Positions 11,212 through 23,680 are shown, numbered from the stretch's first letter. The stretch: DNA of 64,000 nt from Iris pallida (GCA_029216955.1 JANAVB010044017.1:5376529-5440528); one strand, 5' to 3'. Numbers and translations are program-made. The notes: generated by a model from the sequence alone, not told the origin.

Positions 11212-14200
11212 TGTAACACCCAGTTTTTCAGATGAGGGTAATTTTGAAATTTTGTAATTATAATTATTTTTTATTGATATTTATTTCACATTATGATTTT
11301 TGGTAATTTTTAATAATTTTTAAACTATTTAAAAACTGCTTTAAGTCATGACTAGTAATTTTGATGTGCTGCCAGTGAAACCCTAGAGATTGCATGACCT
11401 AGAGCCTAACCGTCTCATTAAGATGATTTAATTATCATTTTTAGCCTAGGGGTAATTTGGTCATTTTGACTTATTTGAATTACTTGATGATTTATTGAAT
11501 TGGTGAATTCTAGTTGACCTTGACTTGTTGAGACCTAGTGGACTAGCCTAGAAGCTAACCCTAGCCATGGTGACCCTAGTCTAACTTAGGTTAACCTACT
11601 TTTAGTCATTAGAAACTAATTTTGGATTAGGAGGATTAGTTTAAGTGAATTTAAGTCATGGCTTGTGGCTTCATGAAATGACTTATGGCTTAATGATTTG
11701 ATTGATCATGACTCTAGCCCATGGGCCATTTAGTAAACCCTAACCCTAATTATTGAGCTTATGACCAGCCACATAGGGATCCCCACCCTATATAAATACT
11801 TATTTATTAGGGCTTGCCTCTTTTATTTCATTCCAACACTTGGAGAAAGAGAGGTATTTTTCCCCTTTCCAAAAATCCCCATAAATCCATTTTAATTCCT
11901 TTTCAATCCTAGTCTTTTGCATTAGGTCCTAATTTCTGTATGTTTAATATTTCTGGAGGTTAATCTCAGTTTTGGGTTCATTTGGAGCATTTGGCCATCA
12001 AGAGGAACACCCCCCATTTGGAGCTTTTCCTTGCAATTTGCACCTATAGGTAAAACCCTTTAAATTGCATTATTATTCTGATTTCTTTGCATATTAGGCT
12101 AGGTTTTGGTGTTCCCTAGTTGTATCTCGAATTTGGGTGGATTTAGTGTCCGTTTGGTGTCCGTATCGGGCACGTGTCAATATGTAAGTGTAGGTGTTTA
12201 ATAGAATGCCCCTTAGGAATTTATTTTCGATTTTTGAAAATATAATTACATGAGTTTATAGATCTAAGGATGTACATTAATTTTTGTGAAGGATGTTAAG
12301 TATTTTGGTGTCGTTTTGTGTCCGTTTTTGCTGTTGGACACGCGTGCACGACACGAGTGCACTGTCCTGCATCACGGGCTCGATTTCTTCTTGTTCCGGA
12401 CACGTGGACACGCTAAATTTTACGAGAATGTCAGGGCACTGACTGACATGGCTCTCCCAAAATTTAGGGACATATGGTACAGTGTGCGAGGAGTTCTCCT
12501 CCTCGCACTGGCCGTACTGGCCGCACGTGCGCGCTGTGCACGCGTGAGTTCTAGCCACTGACACGGCTTTAGAACTCTGACACGACACGACCTCGACACG
12601 GTACAGGGTGATGAAACCCTAGCCCTACCCCTGTCGTACACGTGTGCACGGCCACGTGTCACCACGTGGCCTGTGTCGTGCACTGGACACACGTGCACGC
12701 GTGCACGACGAAACCTGAGCACAGCGTGTCTGTGGTGTTCGTGAGCCAAGACATGTCGTGTCATGTTTCCCCAGGACACGAGATAATTCGTAGGACACGT
12801 GCACGAGTGTGGGTTGGATTACCAACCATTAATTTGTATTATTAACATGTTTTTATAGTTCGATTTTGATTTCCCTATTTCAACTGATACACGTTTCAGT
12901 TTTAAAATCCTGAAATCAGATTTCTGTTTCTAAATTGATTTTCCTGTTTAATTGCCATGTTAATTCACTTACATATGTGATAGATTACTGCAACGTTGAT
13001 TTAGGATTTGCATTGGAGAATTGGGATTTCGAAATGGGAATGGGATTGAGGTGTAGCTTGCTAATTGAACTGTCATGCACTGTTTTTAATTTCCGAAATA
13101 TAAATGAGTTCCTACCTATTTTTCCCTGATTAAAGTCGACTTATTTTTCATATATATTGTGTATTAGTTTACCGAAATCTTGGTTACTGATTTGTGTTAG
13201 GTTTAGGTTTCAATTCAGATTTGTGAATGTGTGACTGATTCATGCTTTCAGTTTTTTTATACTCTGAACTTATTCCAGTTTCAAACTGTTTTGATATTTG
13301 ATTTTCATGATTTAATCATCTGCACTTATGTATTAGACTATTATAAAGTAGGTTATTGACTGGTCCTAGGTTTTAGATTTTGAAAGTGGTTTTGAATGTT
13401 GAACTGGTGCTTTTGCACTGTCAACTGATACATAGTGCAGCCTTCAATTCTGATTTTTATTTTTCCTTTCTAAAACCGATTTGATGACTAATTTGTCATG
13501 TTAAGATTTAGTTATATGTGTGTAAGTTACTGTTAGATGGATTCATGGAATGGGGTTGAGGTTTTGCACTAAAGAAAAGGATTTCGAATGTGGATTGGGG
13601 ATGTCCAATGGGACTGGACTGATACACAGTCCTGAGACTTAATTTTGACTTTAAATTCCTATTCTAAACTAATTTGATGTTCAAATTACATGTTAAGTTC
13701 AGGTGCACCTTTTTAGTTCAACTATTAGCAATGGGAATTCGAATTGGTTTTCAATGGGATGAATGGTTTCCAATGGATGTTGAGACTTTAGATTTAACAG
13801 TTTTGAAACTGCTAATTGCCATGTTCTTTACTATTGCATATACTTAGATTATGATTAACTGTATTGATATTTTTCCTGGAAACCAATCTGAAGTTGCTCA
13901 CTAGTTTTCAGTTTTTTAAATTTTGGGAACACCTTCACATGTTAATCTATCACCCACTCTCTGATTTTTAAACTGTCACACCAATATCCATGTGACACTA
14001 ACTGTCAATGCATTTCTGAGTTTTGTATACTGTTTTCAGTGATACACCCTCACCCTCATAGACACTGTCATTGACACCATACATTTTACAGTCACTGATT
14101 TTAGTTTTAATTTCAGATTCTACACACACATGTGACACAACCACCACTATCATGTGGTAACACATGATACACACCCTCACTCTCACACACACTGTTTTTC

Positions 14201-16153
14201 CATTCATCCATATATCACTATCACACATTCATGCCCATATCACTCTATGTTTCACTCACTGCCACCTTAAACACTCCACACATCACTGTTCACAAATTCC
14301 CTTGTATCACACATGCTCTTATGTATCCACATACTATATCACACTCACACCATGCCACATACCACTATGTTAACACTACACACACACCCATTGTATCACT
14401 CACATATGTGTACACCTATATGTGATATGTATTATCATGTATACTTTATGTATAAATGTGTGTTAGTATATAAATAGGATATATTTTATTGTAAATATAT
14501 GTGAGAGTAGACTTTATGTAGAAATGTGTGATTAGCCTATATACAGGGCACATAGCCTATGGCTCATTGCCTATGTATATGGCATGAATGCCAGTTAAGT
14601 GTGTAGTTGGCTTATATAGCCTAGATAGTGGGTGTGAATGCTAGAATAGGCTGGTTAGGCTTAGTGAGACTTGTTTGGCTTAGGCTTGACCTAGTTTGAC
14701 CTAGACAGTTGACCATAGACAGTTGACCATGGTTGACCAGGAGTTGACTTTGACCTAGATTGACCTAGAAATCATGTAGATTGCATCGTAGACTTCATTT
14801 ACCTTATTTTAAACATATTATAACCTGTATTCCTCTGTTTAGGACATTGTGACTCTGTCGCAGATATCTGATATTATACTACTCTTTTCAGAGTATCAGG
14901 CGAGTACATTATCTGATAGTTCTCTCATTTAATTGTCAATTACTGTACTTCAGTTATAGTTAGTTTTATGTGATTCTCTGTTACAACACGTATGGATATT
15001 TTTGGATTCATGTATGCGACACACATACCTTACTTATCTGGCCTCTATTACTGGAATCACTGGAATCATTCCGGAATCTATTTCTGGAATCATCATATTT
15101 TGGCTGGACTCATCTCGATTCTCGTATCGTATTCTGGATTCACTTGTACTTGCTAGGAGGGGAAATACTTGAGTAAGACATGTAGACATACCCCAATCTG
15201 GAATCTCCCAAGTGGAATCTCCTGGAATCTACTGGAATGATAGCCATCTCACACCCGGCCAGGTGTGTGATGTTCCGTATTACCTACAACCGTTTACATG
15301 TCGATCTCGATATTTTAAAATACACTGTTAGAGTATAGGCTGGACTCACCCTGGAATCATTGATCACTATGACTGGAATCATCTTATACTGGACTCATCT
15401 TGTACTGGAATCACCTGGTATCAGATTCATGTTGTCTGGATTTACTTGGGCTTTGCACTTGTTTACATTTACATTCTGGACTTACATCATGTTGCTCTAG
15501 TTCAGCTAGTTCTATTTACAGTCTTTATTGCTATGATTCTTCTCTTGTTTTACTTACCTTACTTTCCTTGTATCTTAACTGTTTCTCTATACCATCACCT
15601 GTATACAAACTACCATGTTCATCAATAAAACTGTCTATAACTGCTTTATAGTTCTCTGTCATTTACTTGGTATTTCTTGATGAATTGTACTCGTTCCTGT
15701 CCTGACTGGACCTGTTGAAAATTTTACAGATGATTGCCTGAGGACACTTGCCCTACATATTATGGACCCGGAGACGGGATGGCTACCTTTGGCCCCGACA
15801 CTCAGGAGTGATCGGGATTTAGTTTAGTAGACTAGCATATGTTTTTCATGTTAAACTTGTTGTAGTAGATTTGAGACTTGTGTAGTATTTGAGATTGTTG
15901 AGAGTTGTTATTTTAGCAGTTGTCTTCTATTCTTAGTTATTTCTTCTGTGTTATCTTATCGTTCTTAGACTGTGATTGAGTTACGATATCTTATACTTGT
16001 CCTCCGTTCAGAGTTGATTATGATGAGTACATTATATATTGCGTGAGTTGATAGTTAGATAGTGACCTAGAACAGCGTTCTACCGCCGACACTGCGGCGT
16101 AGGCTGGGCGTTGTTACGCATTCGTACCCTCACAATGGGTACGGGTCGTGACA
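11212..16153 (+). repeat. Element A, LTR copy 3 (complete, 4942 bp)
   Basis: Starts TGTAACACC and ends GGGTCGTGACA at 16153, followed by AT-rich DNA instead of the internal leader, so this is the outer 3' LTR. It has a TATA box at 11789-11796 and AATAAA at 15624-15629. Copy-specific changes include the small duplication in the TTGAC array and a short extra GGAATC unit near 15211-15230. Confidence 0.87.
11789..11796 (+). promoter_or_regulatory. TATA box of element A LTR 3
   Basis: TATATAAA at the same relative position as 5863-5870. Confidence 0.55.
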
Positions 16154-16196
16154 AATATATATAATTAATATATAATTTAAATATATATAATTTAGA
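16154..16196. other. AT-rich spacer between element A and the next gypsy remnant
   Basis: Almost pure A/T (ATATATAATTAATATAT type). I see no gene. It probably includes the insertion flank of A and of the following LTR. Confidence 0.5.
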
Positions 16197-16848
16197 TGTC
16201 ATACACAGCTCCTACGACACTCAAAGAGTGCAGCTCTCGTGATATCCACAAAGTGCAGCATTTGTCGAGGGATGCCACGTGGTCGACAATGGCGCAGTGC
16301 CTCTCAGGCACAATCAAATCTCTTATGTTTTAACAGAATGAGATATTTGAGTAGTGTACACACACCACGTATCGTTGGCTCAGTTATTCCTATGAACGTG
16401 TGCCAACCATCCAAGATCTCAACAATAAACGAATCTCAACAACTGTCACATGTCAGCTCATCCATAGCCCAATGTGAAGTTATAATAGATTCAGTTCCAT
16501 CCTCATGCGTGCAGCACTCCTATACGCCAAAACCCCATGTGCGTATCGCATATGTGCACATGGGTGGTTCATTCTACCAGCCTATAAATAGAATGAGTCT
16601 TCCTTCATTTTGGGTCTTCACTTTTATCTCCTGCCTAGATTATCCAGAGGGAGACATCCAGAAAGTCAAAGCAATTTCTTCTCGTCTTTAGATCGTCAAC
16701 GGAGCAAAGGAGCCAATACAGTATTCGATCTCCATCATCACACTTCCCCAGAATCATTTATAGTTAGATCTTCTGTTTAGGAGTTCTTTTGTACTTTTCT
16801 TGTTCGGATCCTTACAAAAAGTTTTTCAACTTTTGTCCATGGCAAACA
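16197..16848 (+). repeat. Putative 5' LTR of a decayed Ty3/gypsy element (Tat/Ogre-like)
   Basis: Begins TGTCATACACAGC and ends GGCAAACA just before a primer-site-like sequence. A TATA box, CCTATAAATAG, sits at 16581-16591, followed by a pyrimidine-rich leader, the usual arrangement of a plant LTR promoter. The 150-codon open frame over this LTR (16239-16691) has no recognisable domain and is judged fortuitous. No matching 3' LTR is in the window, so the boundaries rest on TG/CA ends, the TATA position and the primer site. Confidence 0.5.
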
Positions 16849-16851
16849 GAT

Positions 16852-16870
16852 TGGCAACTCTACTGGGACT
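16852..16870 (+). other. Primer-binding-site-like sequence (tRNA-Arg-like)
   Basis: TGGCAACTCTACTGGGACT follows the LTR end after 3 bases. From memory it resembles the TGGCGACTC.ACTGGGGAC type primer sites of Tat/Ogre gypsy elements. The match is imperfect. Confidence 0.4.
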
Positions 16871-16936
16871 TCCATCTCCTCTAATGAGATGGTGATGATG
16901 CAATCTGATGACAACAAGCTCGGGTCCTCTTAAAGG

Positions 16937-19076
16937 ATGTTGGTCGTTCGTTTCGATCAGCAAGATTTTAAGGACTTGCTCTCTGAAGGCAGCACGAGTC
17001 CTTCGAAGCAGCTAGCAAAGCCGAAGAAGACTCGTCGCACCAGGGTGCCCAAGACCACTACAACGTGTAGCATAGATGAAGGGGATACGCCTTTAGCATC
17101 CAGAATCTGGGCATACTCAACATGCCTATACAGGCTTTCACTGTTGCCCCGTAGTTTGCGTATGGGTCTGGAAAGTGCAGTACCGACAGCCGTACCCAAT
17201 CTACTCATCTCCAGTCGAAGGCACAACGTAAGAGAAAAGGTGTAGCCCCTCTCCTGTGCACAGAGCATACACGCAGGGAAGGTCTTCTGCCTTTGACAGA
17301 ATTACTTGACCATCAGGCAAGGCAAGTTTGGATTCTGAGTACTACACGCCTTCGAGGGTTGGTACGAAGAAGTCCAAGGCAGCATGCACCATGCACACCC
17401 AACATGCTACACCAACAACAAGCCAGAAGCATGCATTGACAGTAATGCACGCAGCTGACAACAAGCTATACAGGACTAGCTCAGGCGCTACTGCACCCCA
17501 AATAAGTCAGTTCTCAAAGTCCTCTTATAACTTGGGTGTATCTCATACGCAGGAACCAAGCCAGAGGGCAAGCATTATAATGACAGGCTCATGCGCTCAT
17601 CTCGGCTAAGCATGTGAAGTGGGTCTGCCTCACAAATAGTCTCCTACCAATGACCTAAGAGTATCTCATGCACAAGAATTAGGTCAAGGAGCGCATCTTT
17701 TGCATGTACACCCTTGCGCTCGTCTCGGCTGCGTGCGTGAAGTGGGGGTAAATGAGAACATCTTTTCACACGACTTGTTAACGTGATTACTCATAAATGC
17801 AAGGTGGGAGAGACCATTGTTAAGTATAATGTGCATGTTCCAGGCATACTTGTGCTCACATCATCATCAACTGCTAGTGTAGAAAGACAACAACATCTCC
17901 ACCAGCAGGGCTGTATGTTTTCCAACGACTACAGTCATCAGCAGCTGTCCGATAGCGTCTCTGAAAAAGGGTGCCAATAGAAGACGAGGACGAACTTTCG
18001 GTCGCCTCGTGCCATGCTATATGGAACTCACCTTCCCTAAAGAAGAGTTCTAAAAACCCTCACATCTCGGCTAGTGCATCAAAGAGCCAACCTCGAGGCA
18101 GCAAGCTGGCAGTGCCCAACACTGTTGTGTTCCAAGAAACCCGGTCAAAAGCCAAGTCCTCCTCGGAGGAGACTGTCATTTCATCGATGGTACAAGCTGG
18201 GGGTAGTAAACCTCCGATGTTCCATATGAACCTCTCCTTCCAATTAGACGAAGTTTTGCATGGGACCGACACCGATGCATTTGGGGTGCGTATTATCAGC
18301 AGGCTAGGGGTAGCTATCCCCTATATTCTGAGGACGGTACCAATCTGTCCGTCTTTTCCTAGGACAGTGAAGCTCAAGGGTCTGAACCGGAGAGCGAAAG
18401 ATATACTATACCATCCACTTCCAATCACTTGATGTCAGTATACATGACAGGGATTCGGCAACCATACCCTCCAAAGTGGAACAATATAGTTTACCCTCCC
18501 AAGTATAAACCTCAGTACCTGACTCCGTTCGAGGGGAAAGAATCTTTTCGTTGATTTTTGACATACTTCGCCTCCATGACGGGACATTTGCGAAAGGACG
18601 ATGCCCTGCCCACGAATTTGTTCATCGGGGCATTGTAAGGAGTGGCATACGAATGGTTCTATAACCTTCCTGACAACTGAATTTCATCCTTCGACGATCT
18701 CAAGCGACTCGTCCTCTTCTGGTTTTATGAAGGAGGAATGGATATGACAATGTCCTCTCTCATGGACATTGTCCAGAAAGAAAGGGAATCGGTCCGCGCC
18801 TACATCGAACGCTTCTATCAGAAATCCTTGAGGCTAGCTCCTGGCACCCCCGAGCCGGTATTGATGGACGCATGTTGCAAGAATATGCTGCCAGCAGTTA
18901 AACTCTGGAACAACTCTACTCAGTGCACAGATTGGACGACATCCATCATTAGCACTGACAATGCCGAAAAGAATGCTAGAGAGGCCCGCTTGCTGGAGGT
19001 AAACTTCTCCACTCTGAAAGACAGAGGGAAACGACCTCAACATAAGAGTGGCAGCCTCTGTAGCCCACAAAAATAA
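16937..19076 (+). pseudogene. gag: Decayed gypsy gag (retrotransposon gag domain, Tat-like)
   Basis: Capsid-type gag polyprotein remnant. From about 18519 to 19076 one frame carries the plant gypsy gag signature: LTPFEGKE, then a helix-rich stretch, GVAYEWFYNLPD, then the open part from 18738 with MSSLMDIVQKERESVRAYIE and RFYQKSLRLAPG. At least three in-frame stops interrupt 18519-18738. The upstream open pieces (16937-17245, 17328-17609, 17971-18432) have no domain I recognise and may be the variable N-terminal part of the same gag. No zinc knuckle, protease or pol follows: the element is truncated after about 19.1 kb. It lies directly downstream of the 16197-16848 LTR, which supports one element. 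Coding capacity is lost. Confidence 0.6.
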
Positions 19077-20341
19077 AAATCCTTGCCACTCATCCATATG
19101 GACCACCTGCCTTGGAGACCTCCTATCTCCGATCCCCAGTAAGATCAAAGATACTCTCACCATAAACCTACATTCCCAACGGGAAACAAACTACAGTTCA
19201 CGTCCATAATGCCTCTAAACTAACTCCCCAAATAACCTATTCCTAAAGAGCCCAGTTGCTCCATAGAATTTCTTATCTCTGGTCCCCAACTAGACCTGAG
19301 GTAACCTATTCGCCATGTCCATATTACCTCTGAGCAAATACCTTCCACTTCTAGCACGTCTGCATGACCCCCAAATAATGCTAATCCAATGCCTTGACAA
19401 GTCCATATTACCTCTACACAATGCCTTGTTTATTTGGATTTCTATAGTGTCTCGGATAATCAGTCACCTTATCACCATCCAAAAAATACTTCTAAACTCA
19501 CTTTCTGTACCTAATCATTAAGTATGCCATAAAAAGTGTATCCACAACAAAATTTTACAACTACCCTTTGGGGCCCAGTTTCCTCAAGGGTATCCTACCT
19601 TCGATCACCAGTCGGATCGGAGGTGCTCTTCCTTCTAATATCGCTCTTTTTCAGTAAAGAGAGAGATGATTCAAGCCTACAGTACATATCTATATTACCT
19701 CTGTACTAACCACCTAAATCGCCTTCTAAGAAATTATTATGTCTCTGTTATCTCTGAATTATTTTCCAAACCAAGGGTACTTATTCGTCATGTCCATATT
19801 ACCTGTGAACAAATATCTATCCTATCACTCGCTGTTTTTAATAGTGGCTACAAATCTGGAATGCTTGCCATGTCCATATCACCTCTGAGTAAGATATTTC
19901 CTCTTTTCACTATCACACTTATGTGGTCCCTGATAGTATTTTACGATCTCACCTTGTTACTGTACCTAGTCTTAGATACGCCATGGATATCAAGTACACT
20001 TAACCGTAAAACCTCGCCTTATTATCCGTACCTAGTCTTAGGTGCGCCATGGATATCAAGTCCACTTAACCCTAAATCATCGCCTTGTTTTCCGTAACTA
20101 GTCTTAGGTATGCCATGGCTAGCAAGTCCACCACCGAGATGTAATCAACGTAATCTCCATTTTGAGACCTGCTAATGATGTCGATCAACGACAAGTTCTT
20201 CCAAAAACAACTATGTCTAGTCCTAGTATATACTTTCCTCTCTATAGCGGAGTCAAATAAAAACAATATACAGGGCTTCCCACTGTATTCTATCCCTAGT
20301 AAGCATTAACATGCAACAGGGCCCCAGTCGCCCCAGAATGT
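19077..20341 (+). other. Non-coding remainder of the gypsy element with degenerate short repeats
   Basis: No coding domain. Diverged repeats are visible: a CCATATTACCTCTGAG-like phrase near 19317, 19400, 19690, 19795 and 19875; a phrase like CTCCGATCCCCAGT near 19127, 19276 and 19594; and a clear 66 bp tandem repeat at 19962-20133. Tat/Ogre-type elements often carry tandem repeats in non-coding internal parts, which fits. The stretch ends where the copia LTR begins. Confidence 0.5.
19962..20133 (+). repeat. 66 bp tandem repeat, about 2.6 copies
   Basis: Units at 19962-20027, 20028-20093 and 20094-20133 share GTACCTAGTCTTAG followed by GCCATGGATATCAAGT. Units differ by several substitutions. 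Confidence 0.75.
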
Positions 20342-21416
20342 TGTTGGCCCATTGGCTAATGGTCACACCTAATTTTGATAATCAATGATAACTTTGGTCG
20401 ATACGCAAAATATACAGACTGCTACAGGTTATCAAGTTTCAAAAGAGGAGTTCGTCTACACCCTACTCCTACCTACTACTTCAAACTACAGTACATTACA
20501 TCGTATCAAGAACATATCATAATAGAATCAAAAGACCAAGGCTTTTATATTTTCTTCTGTATTTTTATTTTTTGAGTCTAGAAAATATTGTGAGGTTGAT
20601 CAGGATCATACTGGCTTAGGTTATTCTCAGTCCACATATCCAAATAAGCCTACCTATCTAATCTAAAAACCCACAATTCTAAAAAGCGCAAAACCCATGC
20701 AATTTGGATCATTCATTTGAGTTCTGACCCAACAGAACTCTGGGCGAACTCTGACGGAGTTCGGTCTGAGTTCGGTCCAAGTATTTTGAAAATCAGTTTC
20801 CACCAAATCCGCAACCAACGTTCGTTTGCGAGATTCATGCATTTGAACTCTGCCCGAACTCTGCTCGAGTTCGGTCAGCAAAAACACTATAAATAGAGGA
20901 GATTTCTCACCATTTCAAATTACTTATTCACTCTCTCTTCTTTATCTTTCTAAAGTGTTTTCAACGAGCAAAAGATTTCAAATCTAGCCTAATACAACTC
21001 TTAGCCAAAGCTAGTACAGTTTTGTTTCAATCTAGAGTTTTGGTTTAGAAGAGTTGTATCAGATGTTACAATTCAAAAAATGTTCCAGTTTTCAAAATCA
21101 AGTTTGTGGAGTCAGTCGTGCGCTCTTCACCAAGCACAGTGTTGTAAGGGACTACAAGCTATCAATTAGCTTGTGAATAATAGATTAACATCGAGCAAGA
21201 GTACTCGAGATTGGAGTACTCCTATCAGAGGGAGACTAGTAAACATCGCTATGTCACTGAGTTTGATTCTCTGATCTCTTACTTTACTCCATTTATTCAC
21301 TGTCTTATATTTGCCATAGTTTTGATAATTGCTTAATTTTTAAGTGGTAATTATTTTCGTTGCACATGCACACACTCTATTCACTCCCCCCTCTAGAGGT
21401 TCTCAACCGTCCTACA
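20342..21416 (+). repeat. 5' LTR of the + strand copia element (1075 bp)
   Basis: Starts TGTTGGCCCATTGG and ends CGTCCTACA before the primer site. A TATA box, CTATAAATAGAGG, is at 20888-20895 (TATAAATA). Arrays of GAGTTCGG and CCGAACTC words lie upstream of it (about 20722-20790 and 20843-20876). The partner LTR is 48999-50010. Confidence 0.9.
20888..20895 (+). promoter_or_regulatory. TATA box of the + copia 5' LTR
   Basis: TATAAATA, 12 bases after the palindromic GTTCGG array. The 3' LTR has a mutated counterpart (TATTAATA near 49529). Confidence 0.6.
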
Positions 21417-21432
21417 ATTGGTATCAGAACAG
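21417..21432 (+). other. Primer-binding site (tRNA-iMet type) of the + copia element
   Basis: ATTGGTATCAGAACAGG immediately follows the LTR. The canonical plant copia site is TGGTATCAGAGC, so one mismatch is present. Confidence 0.85.
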
Positions 21433-21472
21433 GTTATACATATCCATAACCACTCTAGACAGTATATATCTA

Positions 21473-22160
21473 TGGCTGTCGTTTAATATATATTCAACGG
21501 TGAAGGGCAATCCATAAATAGACCCCTACTATTTGATGGCGAACAACACATACTGAAAAATACGAATGAGTTTCTTTCGTAAGTCACTCGATTTTGATCG
21601 TTGGTCGATAGTGATAGACAGTTATAAGAAACCACCTAGAATAGTGATTGATGGTGAAGTTATAGACACGCCATACAACAAATACACGGAGCATAAAAAG
21701 ACACATGATAGTCTAGATGCACGAGCCATTAATGCACTATTCTGTGCAATTGACAAAATAGAGTTCAATTGTGTATCTACCTGTACGATGTCTAATAAAA
21801 TTTAGAGACTTCTTGGGATAACTCATGAAGGAACTGTCCAAGTGAATGAATCCAAAATTAGTAGACTGACATAAGAATATGAGTCCTTTAAGATAAAATT
21901 TGGTGAGTTAATTACACAGATGTTTACTCGTTTCCTCGATATTACTAATCCTTTACAATATCTTGGTAAGGATTACAGCAATCACGAGAAGATCATGAAG
22001 ATTCTATAGATTCTAACCAAGAATTGGAACCCGAAGGCCACGACGATCATAGAAGGAAACGATCTCACCACAATGACTTTGGAGACGCTAATGGGCAAGC
22101 TCATGACCTATGAGCTCGACTTACAAGATTTTGAATAAGCTACTCCCAAGGAGAAATCTA
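21473..22160 (+). pseudogene. gag: copia gag, N-terminal part (interrupted by the minus copia)
   Basis: Structural capsid precursor of the + copia element. After a broken start near 21473, the open piece at 21566-21805 (MSFFRKSLDFDRWSIVIDSY...) matches, with substitutions, the gag N-terminus of the minus copia at 30251-30619. Further on, KNWNPKATTIIEGNDLTT and KLMTYELDL (about 22019-22125) are the conserved gag core. Stops occur early (after the first four codons), at 21805 and elsewhere. At 22160 the frame is cut by the LTR of the nested minus copia and resumes at 31636 in the same codon context. Non-functional. Confidence 0.85.
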
Positions 22161-23112
22161 TGTAGGATCGATGGCACATATAGAGAGGGGTGAATAGAGT
22201 GCAGCAGAAAATTATCCCCAATAAAAATTTAAGCAGGTAAAGGCAGATATAAGTAAATACTTAAATGCGGTGAAGTAAAGTAGTAATTATATAGGGCAAG
22301 AAAGCAATATGCAAACACCAAGGTTTATACTGGTTTTTCTTTGAGAGGACTAGTCCAGTCGCGAGAACTCTTGCTCGCTATTAATCTACTATTTAAAATA
22401 GAGGTTACACCACGTGCTTTACTCCGAAGAACACGCCAACTTCAACACCGTCGTGTTTTAATCCGAAGCTCACGATCAAACTTTAATACCTTTCTGAAGA
22501 ACGCTTTTATACTTCAAGCTTGTACAACTCGAATACTCTTAATCGAAAACCACCGGCACTTAGAAGAATAGGAGTTGTCTTGGAAATAGGAAGATTGAAA
22601 GCTCTTTTTGAATACGAAGGCTTTAGAATAGATAGAACAGATGAAGAATGAATAACTGATTAGAAATGACAAATTCTTCTCTATTTATAGGAATTTTTGA
22701 ACCAGAGTTGGGCAAAACTCAGTTAGGACAACGTTCAAAATTTTAAACGTTAGAGATCCAAAGGAGTAGGGTTTTGTTGCTGACCAGGAGCAATTCAGGT
22801 GGACCGAGTTCGGTTATAACTCGGCCCGAGTTTGGCTAAGGGGTTTTCAGGCCTGGTTTTGGTTTAGCAAGGGTTTTTGGATGAGTAGGGGTTTAGGTTT
22901 TGGTTTCGATCAAAAGTATAGATTTATGAGGATTGTCTTCTAAATTGCCAGTGATCCCGACTTACAAATATATAGACTCAATAAATAGAAAGTATAGAAT
23001 AAAGTAGAAAAAGTTGCTTGATGAAACTGCTGCGATCATCTGTCTTTTTATATCAAAGTCGAAGTTTAAGTCAATTATCAAAATCAGGTGATCATGGCTG
23101 TATGGGCCAACA
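22161..23112 (-). repeat. 3' LTR (left) of the minus copia (952 bp)
   Basis: Read on the minus strand it begins TGTTGGCCCATAC at 23112 and ends GATCCTACA at 22161. A minus-strand TATA box, CTATAAATAG, is at 22681-22690, with GTTCGG-type palindromes upstream of it at about 22796-22840. Confidence 0.9.
22681..22690 (-). promoter_or_regulatory. TATA box of the minus copia left LTR
   Basis: CTATAAATAG on the minus strand. The right LTR has CTGCAAATAG at the matching place (about 31192-31202), a disrupted box in the LTR that would have driven the element. Confidence 0.55.
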
Positions 23113-23680
23113 ATCTTCCCTAATTTGATAATTTAAAAAAAACTATAATTGATACTTTATTGTTATTGTTCAGCTTTGTTGGAAAAAATATTGGTACACT
23201 ACGGAAGTTGCTTATTCATTGGTACAATGTTTGCTAAAGGACTTGCTCTCCCGTAATCAATGGTCAAGTTCTGTTACTACCCTATAACAAATCAAGTTAG
23301 CTGAACATCTGTGAAGTCTAGAGAAAAATCTCAAACCAGAAACCTTTAGAGCAAAACTTGTTAGTGTAACTGGATAATCAACAAAGTAATGAAAGTATCA
23401 TATTTAAAGTATCATATTTTCTCCCTCGTTTTGTCATATAAGCAAAATGACAACTATAAAGTGATGTACTCAGCACAGATAGAAAATATTGCAGAAAAAA
23501 TATTATAACTCATAGTGCTAGAAATAATAAATGTATATATAAATGGAAAGCAGAAAGTGCATACACTAATACAAGCCAGCTAAAAAAGTCTCACAATAAT
23601 TAAGTCTGATAATGCTTAAAAGAAGCATTTATCACTAATACATGAAAAGTCATAACTAGCTTATAAAAAATGATGCTATA
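23113..23680 (-). other. Minus copia 3' untranslated region with purine tract
   Basis: AT-rich, no ORF. The minus strand reads TTAGGGAAGAT immediately before the LTR, the same polypurine tract as GGGAAGAT at 48991-48998 in the + copia. An internal purine run, ACGAGGGAGAAAATATG, lies near 23410-23440 and resembles the GGGGGAGA runs typical of SIRE 3' regions. Confidence 0.6.

Larger units (their letters stand above)
1..16153 (+). mobile_element. Element A: tandem array of a giant-LTR, non-coding gypsy derivative (LARD-like)
   Basis: The same text recurs with a period near 5926 bases (for example about 2310, 8239 and 14164). The period is explained by LTR plus internal domain. LTRs begin TGTAACACCC and end GGGTCGTGACA, an imperfect TGT...ACA inverted pair. 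Order is LTR (cut by window edge) 1-4275, internal 4276-5285, LTR 5286-10201, internal 10202-11211, LTR 11212-16153. The 3' end of each internal domain carries a GAGGAC.AAATTTTT block plus AAGGAGGG, the usual end of plant gypsy pol and polypurine tract, which fixes the + orientation. No gag-pol ORF survives. Two elements appear to share the middle LTR, which unequal recombination between LTRs would produce. The left target duplication lies outside the window, so insertion cannot be proved by TSD. Confidence 0.85.

Noticed and set aside
1..16153. Satellite or macrosatellite with a 5.93 kb unit
   Set aside because: The unit breaks exactly at LTR ends and purine tracts, so it is a tandem retroelement array rather than an independent satellite.
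16239..16691. 150-codon open frame as a host gene
   Set aside because: It covers the putative LTR promoter and TATA box and has no recognisable domain.
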